DNA of 64,000 nucleotides from Anisodus tanguticus. Taxonomy: Eukaryota; Streptophyta; Magnoliopsida; Solanales; Solanaceae. The notes beneath the pieces are model-generated. The model had not been told where the DNA came from. It made no database searches and saw nothing but the letters and a program-made list of their open reading frames with translations. The translations under genes were made by a program, and so were the position numbers. The DNA is taken from positions 46,396,255-46,460,254 of the forward strand of contig CM067555.1 in assembly GCA_034509755.1 (NCBI GenBank), written 5' to 3'. This document shows, one piece after another, positions 34,921 to 45,420 of the stretch (positions are counted from its first letter, which is position 1; every line of letters begins with the position of its first letter).

Positions 34921-35269
34921 ACAAGGGAAGGTCTATGTTAATATTGTTGAGGAGGACTTGAAACCGCAAGTAGACTATTGTAAGAATGCTTTAATAGGAT
35001 ATGTTCATGGGGATACTCCTTATGTGAAAACAATGGACAGTTATATTACGCATAATTGGAAGAATGTGGTTAAACCTCATATTCTCGTGCATGATGCCTG
35101 GTTATTTCATTTTTAGATTTGAAACTGCTGAGGGTGCTTCCACATCTCAATTGTCTGTTGTTTCTAACATGTCAATTCTGGGGGTAACTGGTGCTAATAG
35201 GTTTGCTGATCTTCAAGATAAGTCTATTAATTGGACAAGCTGAAGATCCCGGAGCTGCTCCAGACCCTA

Positions 35270-36210
35270 CATGATCATAGTAACCTGGAGTGTAAAGGGG
35301 CCTAAACCAGCCCCTAAAACAGAAGGAGTTGCTACTCTTTCTGAAGAAGAATATAGTAGATGTGTTTGGGTGTTTGGAAACTAGAGTAAAGGAACACAAG
35401 TCACAAAATGTGTTGAGGAATGTGGCACAAGGATGAAATACATGTTGCAACTTTCTTATGGCTCCAAATGGTAGAATCTGGCTATTTTGGAAATCTCATA
35501 TTAAGCTACAGGTTATCACTATATCCATTGTTATGTTGAAGATTTAGCAATATCTTTCTCCACTTATCTTACTGTCATATATGCACATAATGAAGCTCGG
35601 TTGAGAACTAGTTTGTGGAGTTATGTCAGCCAAATAAGCACTAACCAAGAGGCATGGTTATTGAGTGGTGATTTTAATGTTGTGCCATCCTCAAATGATA
35701 GACTTGACTCTCCAGTTCTGTCTGCTAAAACAAAAGATTTCCAAGACCGTATGGATAACCTTCATCTCATCCCACTAAGATCTAAAGGTTGGCACTATAC
35801 ATTCTGCAATAAGCAACATGATTGTAGTGTATACCAAGATAGACTGGGTTTTTGGTAACTTAAAATGGCTTCAAGCTTACAGTCAAGTTGAGGTAGATTT
35901 CTTAAACCCTGGGATGTCTGATCACTCTCGTGTCTTCATTCAGTATGTGCCACAGATAAACCTACATCCTAAGCCTTTCAAGTTGTTTAAGACAGTGCTA
36001 AACGACCCTGATTTCAAGGATATTGTAAAGACAGTTTGAGGTAAGGAGTGTAGGGGGACAAGAATGTTTAAATTATGGCATAAGCTGAAAGAGTTAAAGG
36101 TCATCTTGAAGGACCCCAATACTTATATGGCATCCTATGAACAAAATCTCGAAAAAGCTAGACAAGATTTGAGTATTACTCGGAGTCAGATGGCACTCCA
36201 CCCTCTGGAA
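35270..36210 (+). pseudogene. L1 endonuclease domain (broken)
   Basis: Frames give the apurinic-endonuclease-like domain: EAWLLSGDFNVVPSSNDRLD (the GDFN motif), LIPLRSKGWHYTFCNKQ, then KIDWVFGNLKWLQAYSQVEV and NPGMSDHSRVFIQY (the SDH motif). A frame change lies at about 35830 between the two halves. The sequence then runs into the linker before RT (LEKARQDLSITRSQMALHPL) and stops at the insertion near 36212. Confidence 0.85.
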
Positions 36211-36211
36211 G

Positions 36212-36535
36212 CGAGAGAAATTGTTGGTATTCTATGAAAGAGTCTCGGGAGCCAGGATGCATGCCAGTTTCATACGACCAGGTGCTGGTCTTTTCGGATG
36301 ATCAACCACACTGGGACTGAGACACGGCCCGGACTCCCACAGGGGGCTCCCGAACGTGTCTTTCTATCAATCGAGAGAGGTACAGAAAATAACAGCAACT
36401 AAACTGTGAAAATAAAAGCATGGTCCTAACCACTAGACTTTAGTGGTATATAGAATAGACTTTTCGTCAGAATAAGGTTCCCTTATTTGCTGGTAAGGAA
36501 AGACCTAAAAGAAAGACCCGTGCCGTCTCAGCTTA
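36212..36535. other. Mitochondrial-like DNA patch (rrn18 and trnE fragments) inside the L1
   Basis: 36281-36350 contains the universal small-subunit rRNA stretch CACACTGGGACTGAGACACG followed by GCCCGGACTCCCAC. TTTTCGGATGATCAACC precedes it, which fits plant mitochondrial rrn18 better than plastid 16S. After CAGGGGGCTCC it departs from rRNA. At 36423-36438 GTCCTAACCACTAGAC is the reverse complement of the D-arm region of a mitochondrial trnE-type tRNA. The L1 protein reads MALHPL before the patch and LIAAEKEMLIEISNW after it, so the patch is a later insertion. It is too short and rearranged to be a functional rRNA or tRNA. Confidence 0.65.
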
Positions 36536-38110
36536 CTATTGATTAATTGCAGCTGAGAAAGAAATGTTGATTGAAATAAGTAATTGGAGCTTGGTGGAGG
36601 AGTATACACTTAGACAAAAGTCTAGGGCATCATGGATTGCTTATGGATATGCAAACTCAAAGTATTTTCATGCCAATGAAAATCAGAACAAACATGAACA
36701 CTGTATCTTCTATCTATGATGCAACCGGAACTAAGATTACTGATCATGTCCTGGTTGAGAAGGAGTTTATCTCTTTTTTTACCAATCTAATGGGGTTAAC
36801 AACAGAGGAATTACCTTGCCTAAATTATGTTGTGATAAGGAAAGGACCATGCCTTAACTACCAGCAAAGATGTTCACTGATAAAAGTTGTCACTTTTCAG
36901 GAAATACTTGCAGCTATTAAGGAGATGCCACATGATAAAACTCCAGTTGTTGATGGCTTCCCTGTGGAATTCTTTGTGCAGAACTTGGAGGTTATTCAAA
37001 CAGATGTGCTGCTAGCTGCGAAGGAATTCTTTGCCTCTAGTAAGCTCCTCAAATATATAAGTTGTACTATAGTTACTCTTGTACCAAAAGTGGCATCCCC
37101 AACTATGGTAAAAGATTATAGGCCTATTGCATGTTGTACTACCATCTATAAGATCATCACAAAAATCTTAACTAACAGGATCAAAACTGTAATTAGTATC
37201 ATAGTTAGTCCTACTCAATCAAATTTTATTGAGGGGAAGAGTATTATTGACAACATTATGTTCAGTCATGAGTTACTCAAGTGGTATACTAGGAAGGGTC
37301 TATCTGCTAGGTGTGTCATGAAAGTAGACCTAAGGAAGGCTTGTGACTCAATTGAATGGTGTTTCTTAAGTAGCATGTTAGTGGAACTAGGCTTGCCTTA
37401 TAAATTCATTCAATAGGTAATGGAGTGCATGACATATGTGTCTTATTACTTAGTCTTAAATGGTGGACTCACATAACCTTTCCAAGGTAAAAGGGGAATT
37501 AGATAGGGCGATTCCATGTCACCCTATATTTTTGTTATTGCCATGGAGTACTTGCAAAGAGAACTGCATGTCTGACTGAAAATCCAAACTTCAAGTTCCA
37601 TCCAAGATGCAAGAAACTGGTGATACTTCATATCTGCTTTGCTAATGACCTCCTCATGTTCTATAAAGCTAAGATCCAATCTATTAAGCTCCTTCAAGAG
37701 GCTTTTTTCTCAAATTCTCAGTTGCTCCTGGTTTGCAAGCCAACATTGACAAGAGCTCAATATATATGTTTGGGGTTAAAGCATCACTGAAACAAGAAAT
37801 TCTTCAGACACTTGGATTCTCACCCCCTTCCATATATTTAGGTGTTTCCTTATCATAAAAAAATATCACAATTGCCCAATGTTTACCCCAGGTTGAGAAG
37901 GTTACAGAAAAAATTAAATGTTGGTATGTCAAGCTACTCTCTTATGCTCTGGCAGGCTCCAACTCATTAAGTCTGTTGTTTTTCATCTCCAAACCTACTG
38001 TGCTCAGATCTTCATCTTTCCTAAGAGAAGAATAAAAATAATAGTGTATGCAAAACTTTTCTATGTACAGGGTCTGCTGAAGTTTCTAAAAGAGCACTAG
38101 TCTCATGGAC
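36536..38110 (+). pseudogene. L1 reverse transcriptase (broken)
   Basis: The frame 36637-37416 carries RT blocks: LAAIKEMPHDKTPVVDGFPV, EFFVQNLEVIQTDVLLAAKE, VTLVPKVASPTMVKDYRPIA, KIITKILTNRIKTVISIIVS, QSNFIEGKSIIDNIMFSHEL and MKVDLRKACDSIEWCFL. The catalytic FADD/YADD motif, near 37638 in another frame, reads FANDLLMFYKA, so one catalytic Asp is lost. Stops and frame changes follow to 38100. Confidence 0.9.
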
Positions 38111-38439
38111 AAAGATTTATCTTCCAAAATTTGCAGGTGGTTAAAATGTCCTGAATCTATGTCTATGGAGCAAAGTTGTCATTATAAAGAAACTTTGGGA
38201 CTTGACAGAGAAGGACTGTTTATGGATCAGATGGGTCCATAATTACTATATAAAGATGATTCAATGGACCTGTGCAATATATCAGCAAATGCCACTTGGG
38301 TGGTTAGGAAAATATTGGAGGCAAGGAAGTATGTTCTACAGTCACCAACTCTTTAGGGTGATCTTCTTACAAGACTAGGTTCTGTGGTATCTGCATCAAA
38401 ATTTTCCATACAGAAGATGTACATTGCTCTATTACCTCA

Positions 38440-38947
38440 GCACTCAAAGGTTTCCTAGAGAAGCATCAATTTGCAAACCGGTATTCATCAAAGATATAAA
38501 CTCACTACCTGACTAGCAATGTTGAACATGTTACCTACTGTAGATAGATTATCCAGAATTTGCTTTCGTGTTCCTCTTTCCTGTGTAATCTGTGATGCAT
38601 ATGATGAAACCCTGTCCCATCTATTCTTTGAGTGTTCTGTTATAAATGTTCTATGGCAAAGAAAACTGGTTTGGCTTGGAATTCACAGGACAATTGGAAG
38701 TTGGCAAGAGGAGATACAATGGACCTCATTGTGGGCAAAGAGGAAGTCTGGCAAGGGAGCTGTTATCAGTAGCACTTTTGCTATGGTTATTGCTTTAGTG
38801 TGGAGGGAAAGGAACGTGATCAGGTTTAAAAAAGGAAGTTATAATGCAAGCAGGTTATGCAAGGAGATTAGTGTTCATATTCACATCAGAGGCATTGGAA
38901 GAAAGAAGTGGCAACTTATATTATCACAGCTCAATTCTGTGCCTTGA
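38440..38947 (+). pseudogene. L1 C-terminal zinc-binding (zf-RVT) region
   Basis: Encodes RLSRICFRVPLSCVICDAYD, ETLSHLFFECSVINVLW and KWQLILSQLNSVP. The C-x2-C ... H-x4-C pattern is that of the zf-RVT domain that closes many plant L1 polyproteins. The frame is open from 38519 to the stop at 38947. Confidence 0.85.
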
Positions 38948-39171
38948 AAGCTGCTGTAATAGATAGGCTTAGTTTGGTTTTGATTTGCATATGTAATGTT
39001 GTTTTTTACTATGTTTATGTTGTCTTATTTTTCTGTAGAGAGACAGTAGGTGTAGACTCCATATTAGCAGTAGAGTCTGTCTAGTTAACTGAGAAACAGG
39101 TGGTCAACCCTGTTTGGATTTGTAATTTTCACTTTTGGTATCAATAAAATCATTTATTTACCAATAAAAGA

Positions 39172-39915
39172 AAAGGGGTAAAAGATGTCCAAATCCTAAC
39201 GTATTGAAAGTGGTTTAAATTTTATGTCCTTCCATCTCTTGGACCATAATTGCCCTAACGTTAAATTACGGGTTTAAAATGTCTTTCCTTACACCTATTG
39301 GATCACAATTGCCCTTAACATTAATTTATGAATTAAAAATGCCCCTCCTTCTAATGGATTCATGAGATAACACATATGAGGCTTTAATTAAATACATGAC
39401 ACTGATATATTGGTCTATGCGGCCAACCATAAATAACACGACTTATCCGTTTAACTCAAAACAACTAGAAAATAGTTGTTCATACCCAATTCATTCGATG
39501 TTTCGTGTTTCGCGACATAATGAATTCAAAAGACAATAATATCTTCTTCATTTGGAGCTGCAATTGTTTTATTTAAAATCGTGCAAACAAGCTTCAATCA
39601 ATCTTATATTTAGGTTCAACTCATCTTCTTCATCATTTAACAACGGTAGATACTTTAAAAGTTAGCTCCAATAATTTTGAACAAATAAATTCATATGGGT
39701 CGGGTTGTTTATGGGTTGGATCTAATACCACGTGAACCAATAAATCAGTACCATTTATTTAATTAAAGCCTTACTTATGTCATAATAATTTTGCTAAAAG
39801 AGAGGTGTTTTTAATCCAAAATTTAACGATAAGGGTAATTATGGTCAAATAAGTGGAAGGATGACAAATTTAAACCATTTCTTAGGCATATTTTGGATTC
39901 TTTTACTTGAATAAA
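39172..39915. mobile_element. Foldback-like element with long inverted arms upstream of GDC-H
   Basis: The left arm (about 39178-39440) and the right arm (about 39680-39912) are inverted copies. For example, TGGTTTAAATTTTATGTCC pairs with the reverse of GACAAATTTAAACCA, and AGGCTTTAATTAAATACATG with the reverse of CATTTATTTAATTAAAGCC. The left arm contains an extra internal duplication of about 75 bp. The L1 appears to have landed in or next to its left end, because the L1 target duplication (ending GTAAAAGA) matches the arm terminus. Confidence 0.7.
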
Positions 39916-40259
39916 AGAGTTGAAGTATATATTCCTCCATTGGCTGCCACAATCCACAGTGGCCCCATGTTGCCCTCGTGTAGCCTAACAAGAAGGATAA
40001 CACTACTACTAGATTAAGGCTATCCTTTACATTCATAAGGTCAATTCTCTCTATCTACATTTGCTAACATGTTATAATGTTGCATTTTTAGGTCATTATT
40101 CTGTCATTACCAGAAAGAAAGAGTATATTATATCATTTGGTCTCAGACTTCAGGATGAGGCTTTCATTTTCCACCATTCAATCTTAGATAATAAAAACCA
40201 GAAGTATATTGCAATAACCTTTCTATCCATTTGTGACACTACTAGAGAGACAATAAGAA
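39916..40259 (+). other. Promoter-proximal region of GDC-H
   Basis: About 340 bp between the foldback element and the start codon. A TATTATATC-like box lies near 40118. Expected promoter elements were not identified with confidence. Confidence 0.35.
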
Positions 40260-42118
40260 ATGGCTCTAAGAATGTGGGCTTCTTCAACAGCCAATGCACT
40301 TAGAGTCTCCACTGCTTCAAGAACCAATTTCCCCCCTGCTTTTTCACTCACTAGATGTTTTTCTACTGGTAATTCTTTCAACTCATTGGTCTGATTTACA
40401 CAAATAGTCGGTTGGATTTACTGTTTACTTTTTCTAGCCGATATACATGGATTATACACTGATTGTACATGTTTATACACATATTATATATGAATTATAC
40501 ATATATTACATATCCGCCGGCTATTTTTAGTGTAAGTGGTTGGGTGAATGGCTTTTTAGGTTACATCTTCTTTGTTGGTTTATATTGAGTTTCTTGGATA
40601 TATTGCAATTTTGCAGTTCTTGAAGGGCTGAAGTATGCATCTTCACATGAATGGGTGAGGCATGAGGGCTCTGTGGCAACAGTTGGAATCACTGATCATG
40701 CTCAGGTTTTTCTTGTCTTTGTTACTTTCATGTATTGGGTTGTAAGTTCTAGGATACCAGCGTTAGTTATTAGTAGCAGGCTGAATTTAATTTTTTTTAC
40801 ATATTTAGTAGATTTCGTAATACAAATATAGGGTTTGAACTAAAGCTATTAAGTTCTGCCGTACCAGTATTGTAACCTTCTAGCTCCGCCCTTCTGGCCA
40901 TTTCTTGAATGAAGGAAAGATGCCATTTCCTCCAGTGGATTTCAGTTCTAACTGAATGAATCAATAGAAAAATGAATTATATGGCAGTATGCATGGCACA
41001 ATGCTAAGAAAATCTATGAGTTAGATCCGAGAATTCATACAACAAAAACATAACTATAGGTAACCATCCATAAAAGTGAGGTCGTAATAAAAAATAAGGC
41101 ATACTAACTGCTACAACATGTTACAATGCACTATCAATTCAAAAATTCTTTATGTTATCAGTATATAACTATATAGAAGTTAAATCCATTAGGAAATAAG
41201 GGATGTTATTATCAGAATGCAAATGTGAAATTGTAATGCATTTCAACAGATATCAATCTTGACTCATATTACATTGTTTGAAGATGTATTGCATTTAGAG
41301 TTGTTCATAGTCTAAATGGATGTTTTCAGGATCATCTTGGAGAAGTGGTGTTTGTGGATCTCCCAGAAACTGGAACTTCTGTGTCAAGTGGAAGCAGCTT
41401 TGGAGCTGTTGAAAGTGTAAAAGCCACTAGTGACATTAACTCTCCGATCTCGGGCGAGATCGTTGAGGTCAACACAAAGCTTACTGAAACACCTGGTTTG
41501 GTAAATATCTACTAACTGAAATAAATTCCAAGTACTTCTTGTTTCTTTCCTTTACTCTTTAGCTAGCTAAAATCTATGTTGCTCGGACTCTTCAAAAAAG
41601 CCTTGTCAGTGCGTATCGGATCCTCCAAAAGTAGTGCATTTTGGAGGATCTGACATGAGTGAGGCAACATTTTTGGAAAGTCCGACCAACATAGGTCAAA
41701 AAATGAAATGTCATATTCCTTGTGATTTTTCACCTTCTGCAAACAAGGTCAATATTACAAATCGATATTTCAAGTACTTGTTTTTTTCCTTCATTTTTTG
41801 GCTAGTTGAAATCATTGTTGCTCGGGCTCTTCAAAAACGCCCTTTGTGCATGTCGGATCCTCCAATTTTTGGAGGATGCGACACGGGTGAGACAACATTT
41901 TTGGAAAGTCCGAGCAACATAGGTTTGGAAACTAGAAATGACATATTCCTTATGATTTTTCAATGTTTCCTTTGTCAACTTCTGCAATCAAGGTCAACTC
42001 GAGCCCGTATGAAGACGGGTGGATGATTAAAGTGAAGCAGAGCAGTCCATCAGAACTCGAATCTTTGATGGGGGCCAAAGAGTACACAAAGTTCTGTGAA
42101 GAAGAGGAAAGTCATTAA
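40260..42118 (+). CDS. GDCSH: Glycine decarboxylase complex H protein, mitochondrial precursor
   Basis: Four exons, 40260-40368, 40617-40705, 41330-41500 and 41993-42118, with GT-AG introns and an unbroken frame; 164 aa, normal for plants. Residues 1 to about 35 (MALRMWASSTANALRVSTAS...) are an Arg/Ser-rich mitochondrial targeting peptide. The mature H domain has GLKYASSHEWVRHEGSVATV, GITDHAQDHLGEVVFVDLPE, GSSFGAVESVKATSD, INSPISGEIVEVNTKLTET and NSSPYEDGWMIKVKQSS. Lys97 in ESVKATS is the lipoate-carrying lysine. H protein shuttles the methylamine group between the P, T and L proteins during photorespiratory glycine oxidation. The gene looks intact. Intron 3 contains a tandem duplication that copied the splice acceptor. 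Confidence 0.96.
41574..41694. mobile_element. Foldback MITE, copy A (CTATGTTGCTCGGA family)
   Basis: Nearly complete inverted repeat: CTATGTTGCTCGGACTCTTC at the left and GAAAGTCCGACCAACATAG at the right, meeting at GGATCCTCCAAAA / TTTTGGAGGATC. Non-coding, about 120 bp. Confidence 0.82.
41813..41922. mobile_element. Foldback MITE, copy B
   Basis: Same family as copy A: TTGCTCGGGCTCTTCAAAAA and TTGGAAAGTCCGAGCAACAT, with a GGATCCTCCAATTTTTGGAGG centre. It belongs to the second unit of the intron-3 duplication. Confidence 0.82.
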
Positions 42119-42446
42119 AACTTGAAGGTGATCTTTGAATTCACCTTTTAGACTAACTTTGCCTGGTTAAGGCCTGAGATATTGTGATCAAACTTCCTGT
42201 CACTTGTTAAAATTTCTACAATCATAAATAAAAAAAGATCCACTTTTCTTCTATTGTCTTTGCCTTTACAGAGTTGTGGTTGAGTTTTTTTTGTAAGTAA
42301 GATCATCTTGCTCTCTGATTTTCACATTCCAATATTTTTTCTAGTAATTCTTCGCCCTGTTAAAGCTGGTAAACAGAGAATCTTTTTTTGATCTTACATG
42401 CTAATCAGATCATCTAGATGGAAAAAACTTCCTCACTGCTTTAGCC

Positions 42447-42564
42447 CTACGTTGCTCGGAATCCCCAAAAATGTTGTCGCACCCGTGGTGGATCCTCCAA
42501 AAATACACTACTTTGTGAGGATCTGACATGCACCCGACATTTTTGAAGAGTTCGAGCAACATAG
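42447..42564. mobile_element. Foldback MITE, copy C
   Basis: CTACGTTGCTCGGAATCCCC at the left and GAAGAGTTCGAGCAACATAG at the right; it lies between GDC-H and the P450 pseudogene. The rest of 42119-42843 is GDC-H 3' UTR and spacer. Confidence 0.82.
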
Positions 42565-43199
42565 CTTTTGCCTAATTCCCTTAATACTTCTACTTCTTAC
42601 TGGTTTCACTTCTTTCTTAAGGTGTCTTCATTTGTTACACCTGTTCCAAGTGGGACGATTAACCAAAATTTGACTGCGTAATCTGAAATGCGTAACTTGA
42701 ATAACAGATACGGATGAAGATTTATAGCTAATTGACATACAAACAGGTCTAAAAATCCCCTACAAAATACAACGAAAACATGGTACACCAATGAACAAGA
42801 ATGTGGTTAAGGCTCAACATGAAATCAAGAAAAAAGGCATTTCCTATTGACATGATGTTGAGATCTTTTTGAGTCTTGCAAGACAATTATCAGTAGGACT
42901 GGGAATTGGTAGATATGTCACACTTGTTTCTGGATAAGACGCTCGAGCCTGCACCAGAACAAATTCAAGGCTATGCATTAGTCCAAAAATCAGTTTATAT
43001 TATGTAAAGTTACAGAACTCTAATGTGTTTATAATTTTAGTACCTATAGTTGAGAAGAAAGTAGTAAAGAAACACTGAAACTTCAAGCCTAGCCAACTCT
43101 GCTCCGGGGCACAACCGAGGTCCTGCTCCAAAGGGAAGAAACACGCTAAATGGCTTGGTTTCATCATCCTGCAAAGAATCAAATGTGTAACTTCCTTAG

Positions 43200-43500
43200 C
43201 CATAAAAGTTAGTATTGTCCTTTAATCTTGGCCAAATCATTCGTGGCATATGTAGCTTATTAGCTATGTGTTTAGCTGAACCAGTATTTTCGACACAAAA
43301 CATCAATGTTTATGTGAAGAACACTGAAATTTCAACAAATTCAAAAGTATTTTCATTTAACCTTGACCAAATCTTCTGTGGTGGATGTTGCTTATTAGCT
43401 ACGGGTTCAGCCGAACCCAGTATTGTTGACATAAAACATCAATTTCTATGTGAAAAATGCTAAAATTTCAGCAGATTCAAAAGTACAAAATGTTGGATCC
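43200..43500. repeat. Interspersed repeat with an internal duplication, in a P450 intron
   Basis: Two similar blocks of about 140 bp (43233-43350 and 43356-43480) share TTGACCAAATC/TTGGCCAAATC, TTATTAGCTA, AAACATCAATGTTTATGTGA/AAACATCAATTTCTATGTGA and ATTTCAACAAATTCAAAAGT/ATTTCAGCAGATTCAAAAGT. The right end GGATCCGCCTCTG is the usual end of this repeat family. Confidence 0.65.
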
Positions 43501-44659
43501 GCCTCTGTGAATTGGTTATCATCATCCTAGTCTAACAACTGAAAAAACTCGCCATATGGAAGAAACAAACTACTAACAACTAGAAGAGTTAAGGGATTAA
43601 GCCCAAGACAATGAGGAAGAAATTGGCAAGGATTTGAAAAGGAATAAAGAAAATCAATGCAAGCCGACCCAACTTGTTTGGGACTGAAGCATAGTGTTGT
43701 TGTTGCAAAGAATCAATGAAAGGAGCTATTGTTTTAATACTTACATCCCATCTTGAAGGATTAAATTTCTTGGGATTCACATGATTGTTAGGATCCAAAT
43801 GAACTTGCCTTATCCAAGTCAATACCTTCCATCCTTTTGATATTGTGTACCCTATATAGCACAAAACAAATCCCTTTCAGTACACTGTTATGATCCAAGC
43901 TCATGCACGTATTGTGCACCTTATCTTCAGAAGCTTGTCCGCTTAAGGTCTGTTGGTCCTACTTGATTCGCCCTCCGTCAAAGGGATTCACATACACAAG
44001 ACATCTTATTTGTCAAAAAAAATTGGCAAAATGAAGGTGAAGACGTTCATGTTGATTGTTCTTTTCGCTTTTCTATAAATCGCTAAGGTGACATTAGTGC
44101 AACGTAGCGTTTCATCGATCACCTTGCATTTACAATACAATCTATATGTTAAAATTCTTGAACTATAAAAGTGCATTCTCGTACGACTAGACTATTTTAC
44201 CTTGGTTAGATATTTCATCTGTCTGATTTCGTCGTAGCTAAGATTTTTATCCGAATCAGGCAGCCTTCTCTTACCAATTTCCTCCTCCTGAAAACAGAGA
44301 ATTTCTCAAAGGTTAACTTATAGTAACAAAATATTTGTTTAGAGTAAAAATGACTTGTTATATAACTACTACCTTTGCTTTTTGCAAGAATTCAGGATGT
44401 TGTTCTAAGTACATGATTGCCCATGTTGCAGTATGAGCAGTTGTTTCATGACCCGCAAATGCGTAAACGATTAACAAGTCGATGATCTCCTCGTCGCTTA
44501 ATGAAATCTACCATATTGCACTTTGCTCTTGATTCATCCTTCATGTTCATGACTTTCCTTTCATCTATTCCAAATACTTCACCAGGTTTTCCCTAGCCTA
44601 TTTAAAGCCACAATAAGGAGTAAAAACACAAGTTAATGACTACAAAATAAAGCTCATCT

Positions 44660-45420
44660 TCAGGGGAAGTGCAGGGGCAAATGTTCAGTTACCAGGCACA
44701 ACTAGTGCCTTCAACTTAAACTTTATATATATGAAGTGTTAGAAACTTTTTAACATTTTATATGGGATCTTAACATTTTTAGCAAATTGGCTAAAGAAAA
44801 TTTCACCCGTCTAGCCGTAATAGATCGTTGTCGTTGCCCGTGTATACTCAATATAAAATAAGTGCAGATACACTAATTATACAGTGATTATAATGGCTAA
44901 AATTTGTAAAAGAAAAAAAAAAAGATAATGGTTATTTTGTTTGTGGGCTATGTTGGGTTGATATGTAGTGTAAAAATCTCGTTTTATATCTATATACTAT
45001 GTTTGCATATATTGTCACAAAAGAGTGGTTGGCCCAATGGTATATATTGTAGCTCTTTGCATCCACTGACATAAAATTCTAGCTCCGACTCTAGGGAAAA
45101 TCCAAAGACAAATGTTTGTTTATGAGTTCATATACAAACTCTTCGACTTTAACTCTATATATTTTGAAAACTAAAGTTTGGGCCGATTAATTTCAGAAAA
45201 GAGCGGTGTGTCCAGAGTGGTACTTTGCACCCTTTCTCTTAAAATTTTGACTCTACCTATAGGGAAATTGGAGGGAAACTGGGGCGGATGCAGCATGTCG
45301 GCTACAAGTCATCTGAACCCAACACTCCGAACATAGGTTATTTATGAAAAATCACTAAACTTTTAGTGCTATGAACTTTAGAGGCCAAAATCCTGAGTTC
45401 GCCTCTAAAGAGGAATAAAG
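44660..45420. repeat. Repeat-filled P450 intron (between remnants 3 and 4)
   Basis: Contains several pieces of the family with ends like GGCGGAT and GCCTCTA. Examples are GGGGCGGATGCAGCATGTCG at 45280 with GAGTTCGCCTCTAAA near 45397, and TAGCTCCGACTCTAGGG near 45085. No coding sequence. Confidence 0.5.

Larger units (their letters stand above)
34180..39185 (+). mobile_element. L1-type LINE with 14-bp target duplication
   Basis: AAAGGGGTAAAAGA occurs at 34180-34193 and 39172-39185, flanking an insertion of about 4.98 kb (34194-39171). Inside, in order on the plus strand, are an ORF1-like segment, an endonuclease, a reverse transcriptase and a zinc-binding zf-RVT end. The 3' end is AATAAAATCATTTATTTACC plus AATAAAAG, where an A-rich tail is expected. 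Every ORF is broken, so it is dead. The RT is additionally interrupted at about 36212-36535 by sequence unrelated to L1. Confidence 0.92.
41527..41997 (+). repeat. Tandem duplication (about 245 bp) in GDC-H intron 3, including the acceptor
   Basis: Units about 41527-41752 and 41767-41997 share CAAGTACTT, a T-rich block, GGCTAG/AGCTAG, a foldback MITE, CATATTCCTTGTGATTTTTC, TTCTGCAA and CAAGGTCAA. The real acceptor is CAATCAAG at 41992. Its twin AACAAG at 41747 is also followed by GTCAA, the first bases of exon 4. Confidence 0.85.

Noticed and set aside
36281..36350. Strong small-subunit rRNA signature
   Set aside because: Only about 70 bases match and both sides diverge at once; it is an organellar fragment inside a retrotransposon, not an rRNA gene.
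36423..36438. tRNA-Glu-like D-arm
   Set aside because: Only 16 bases of the tRNA are recognisable; no acceptor stem, anticodon arm or T arm, so no tRNA gene is called.
41634..42026. 130-aa open frame in GDC-H intron 3
   Set aside because: Translation of foldback MITEs and intron; kept only as a note on the decoy acceptor.
43589..43864. 91-aa minus-strand frame taken as one exon
   Set aside because: Only the first part (GYTISKGWKVLTWIRQVH ... PSRWD) is P450 coding; the remainder below 43745 is intron.
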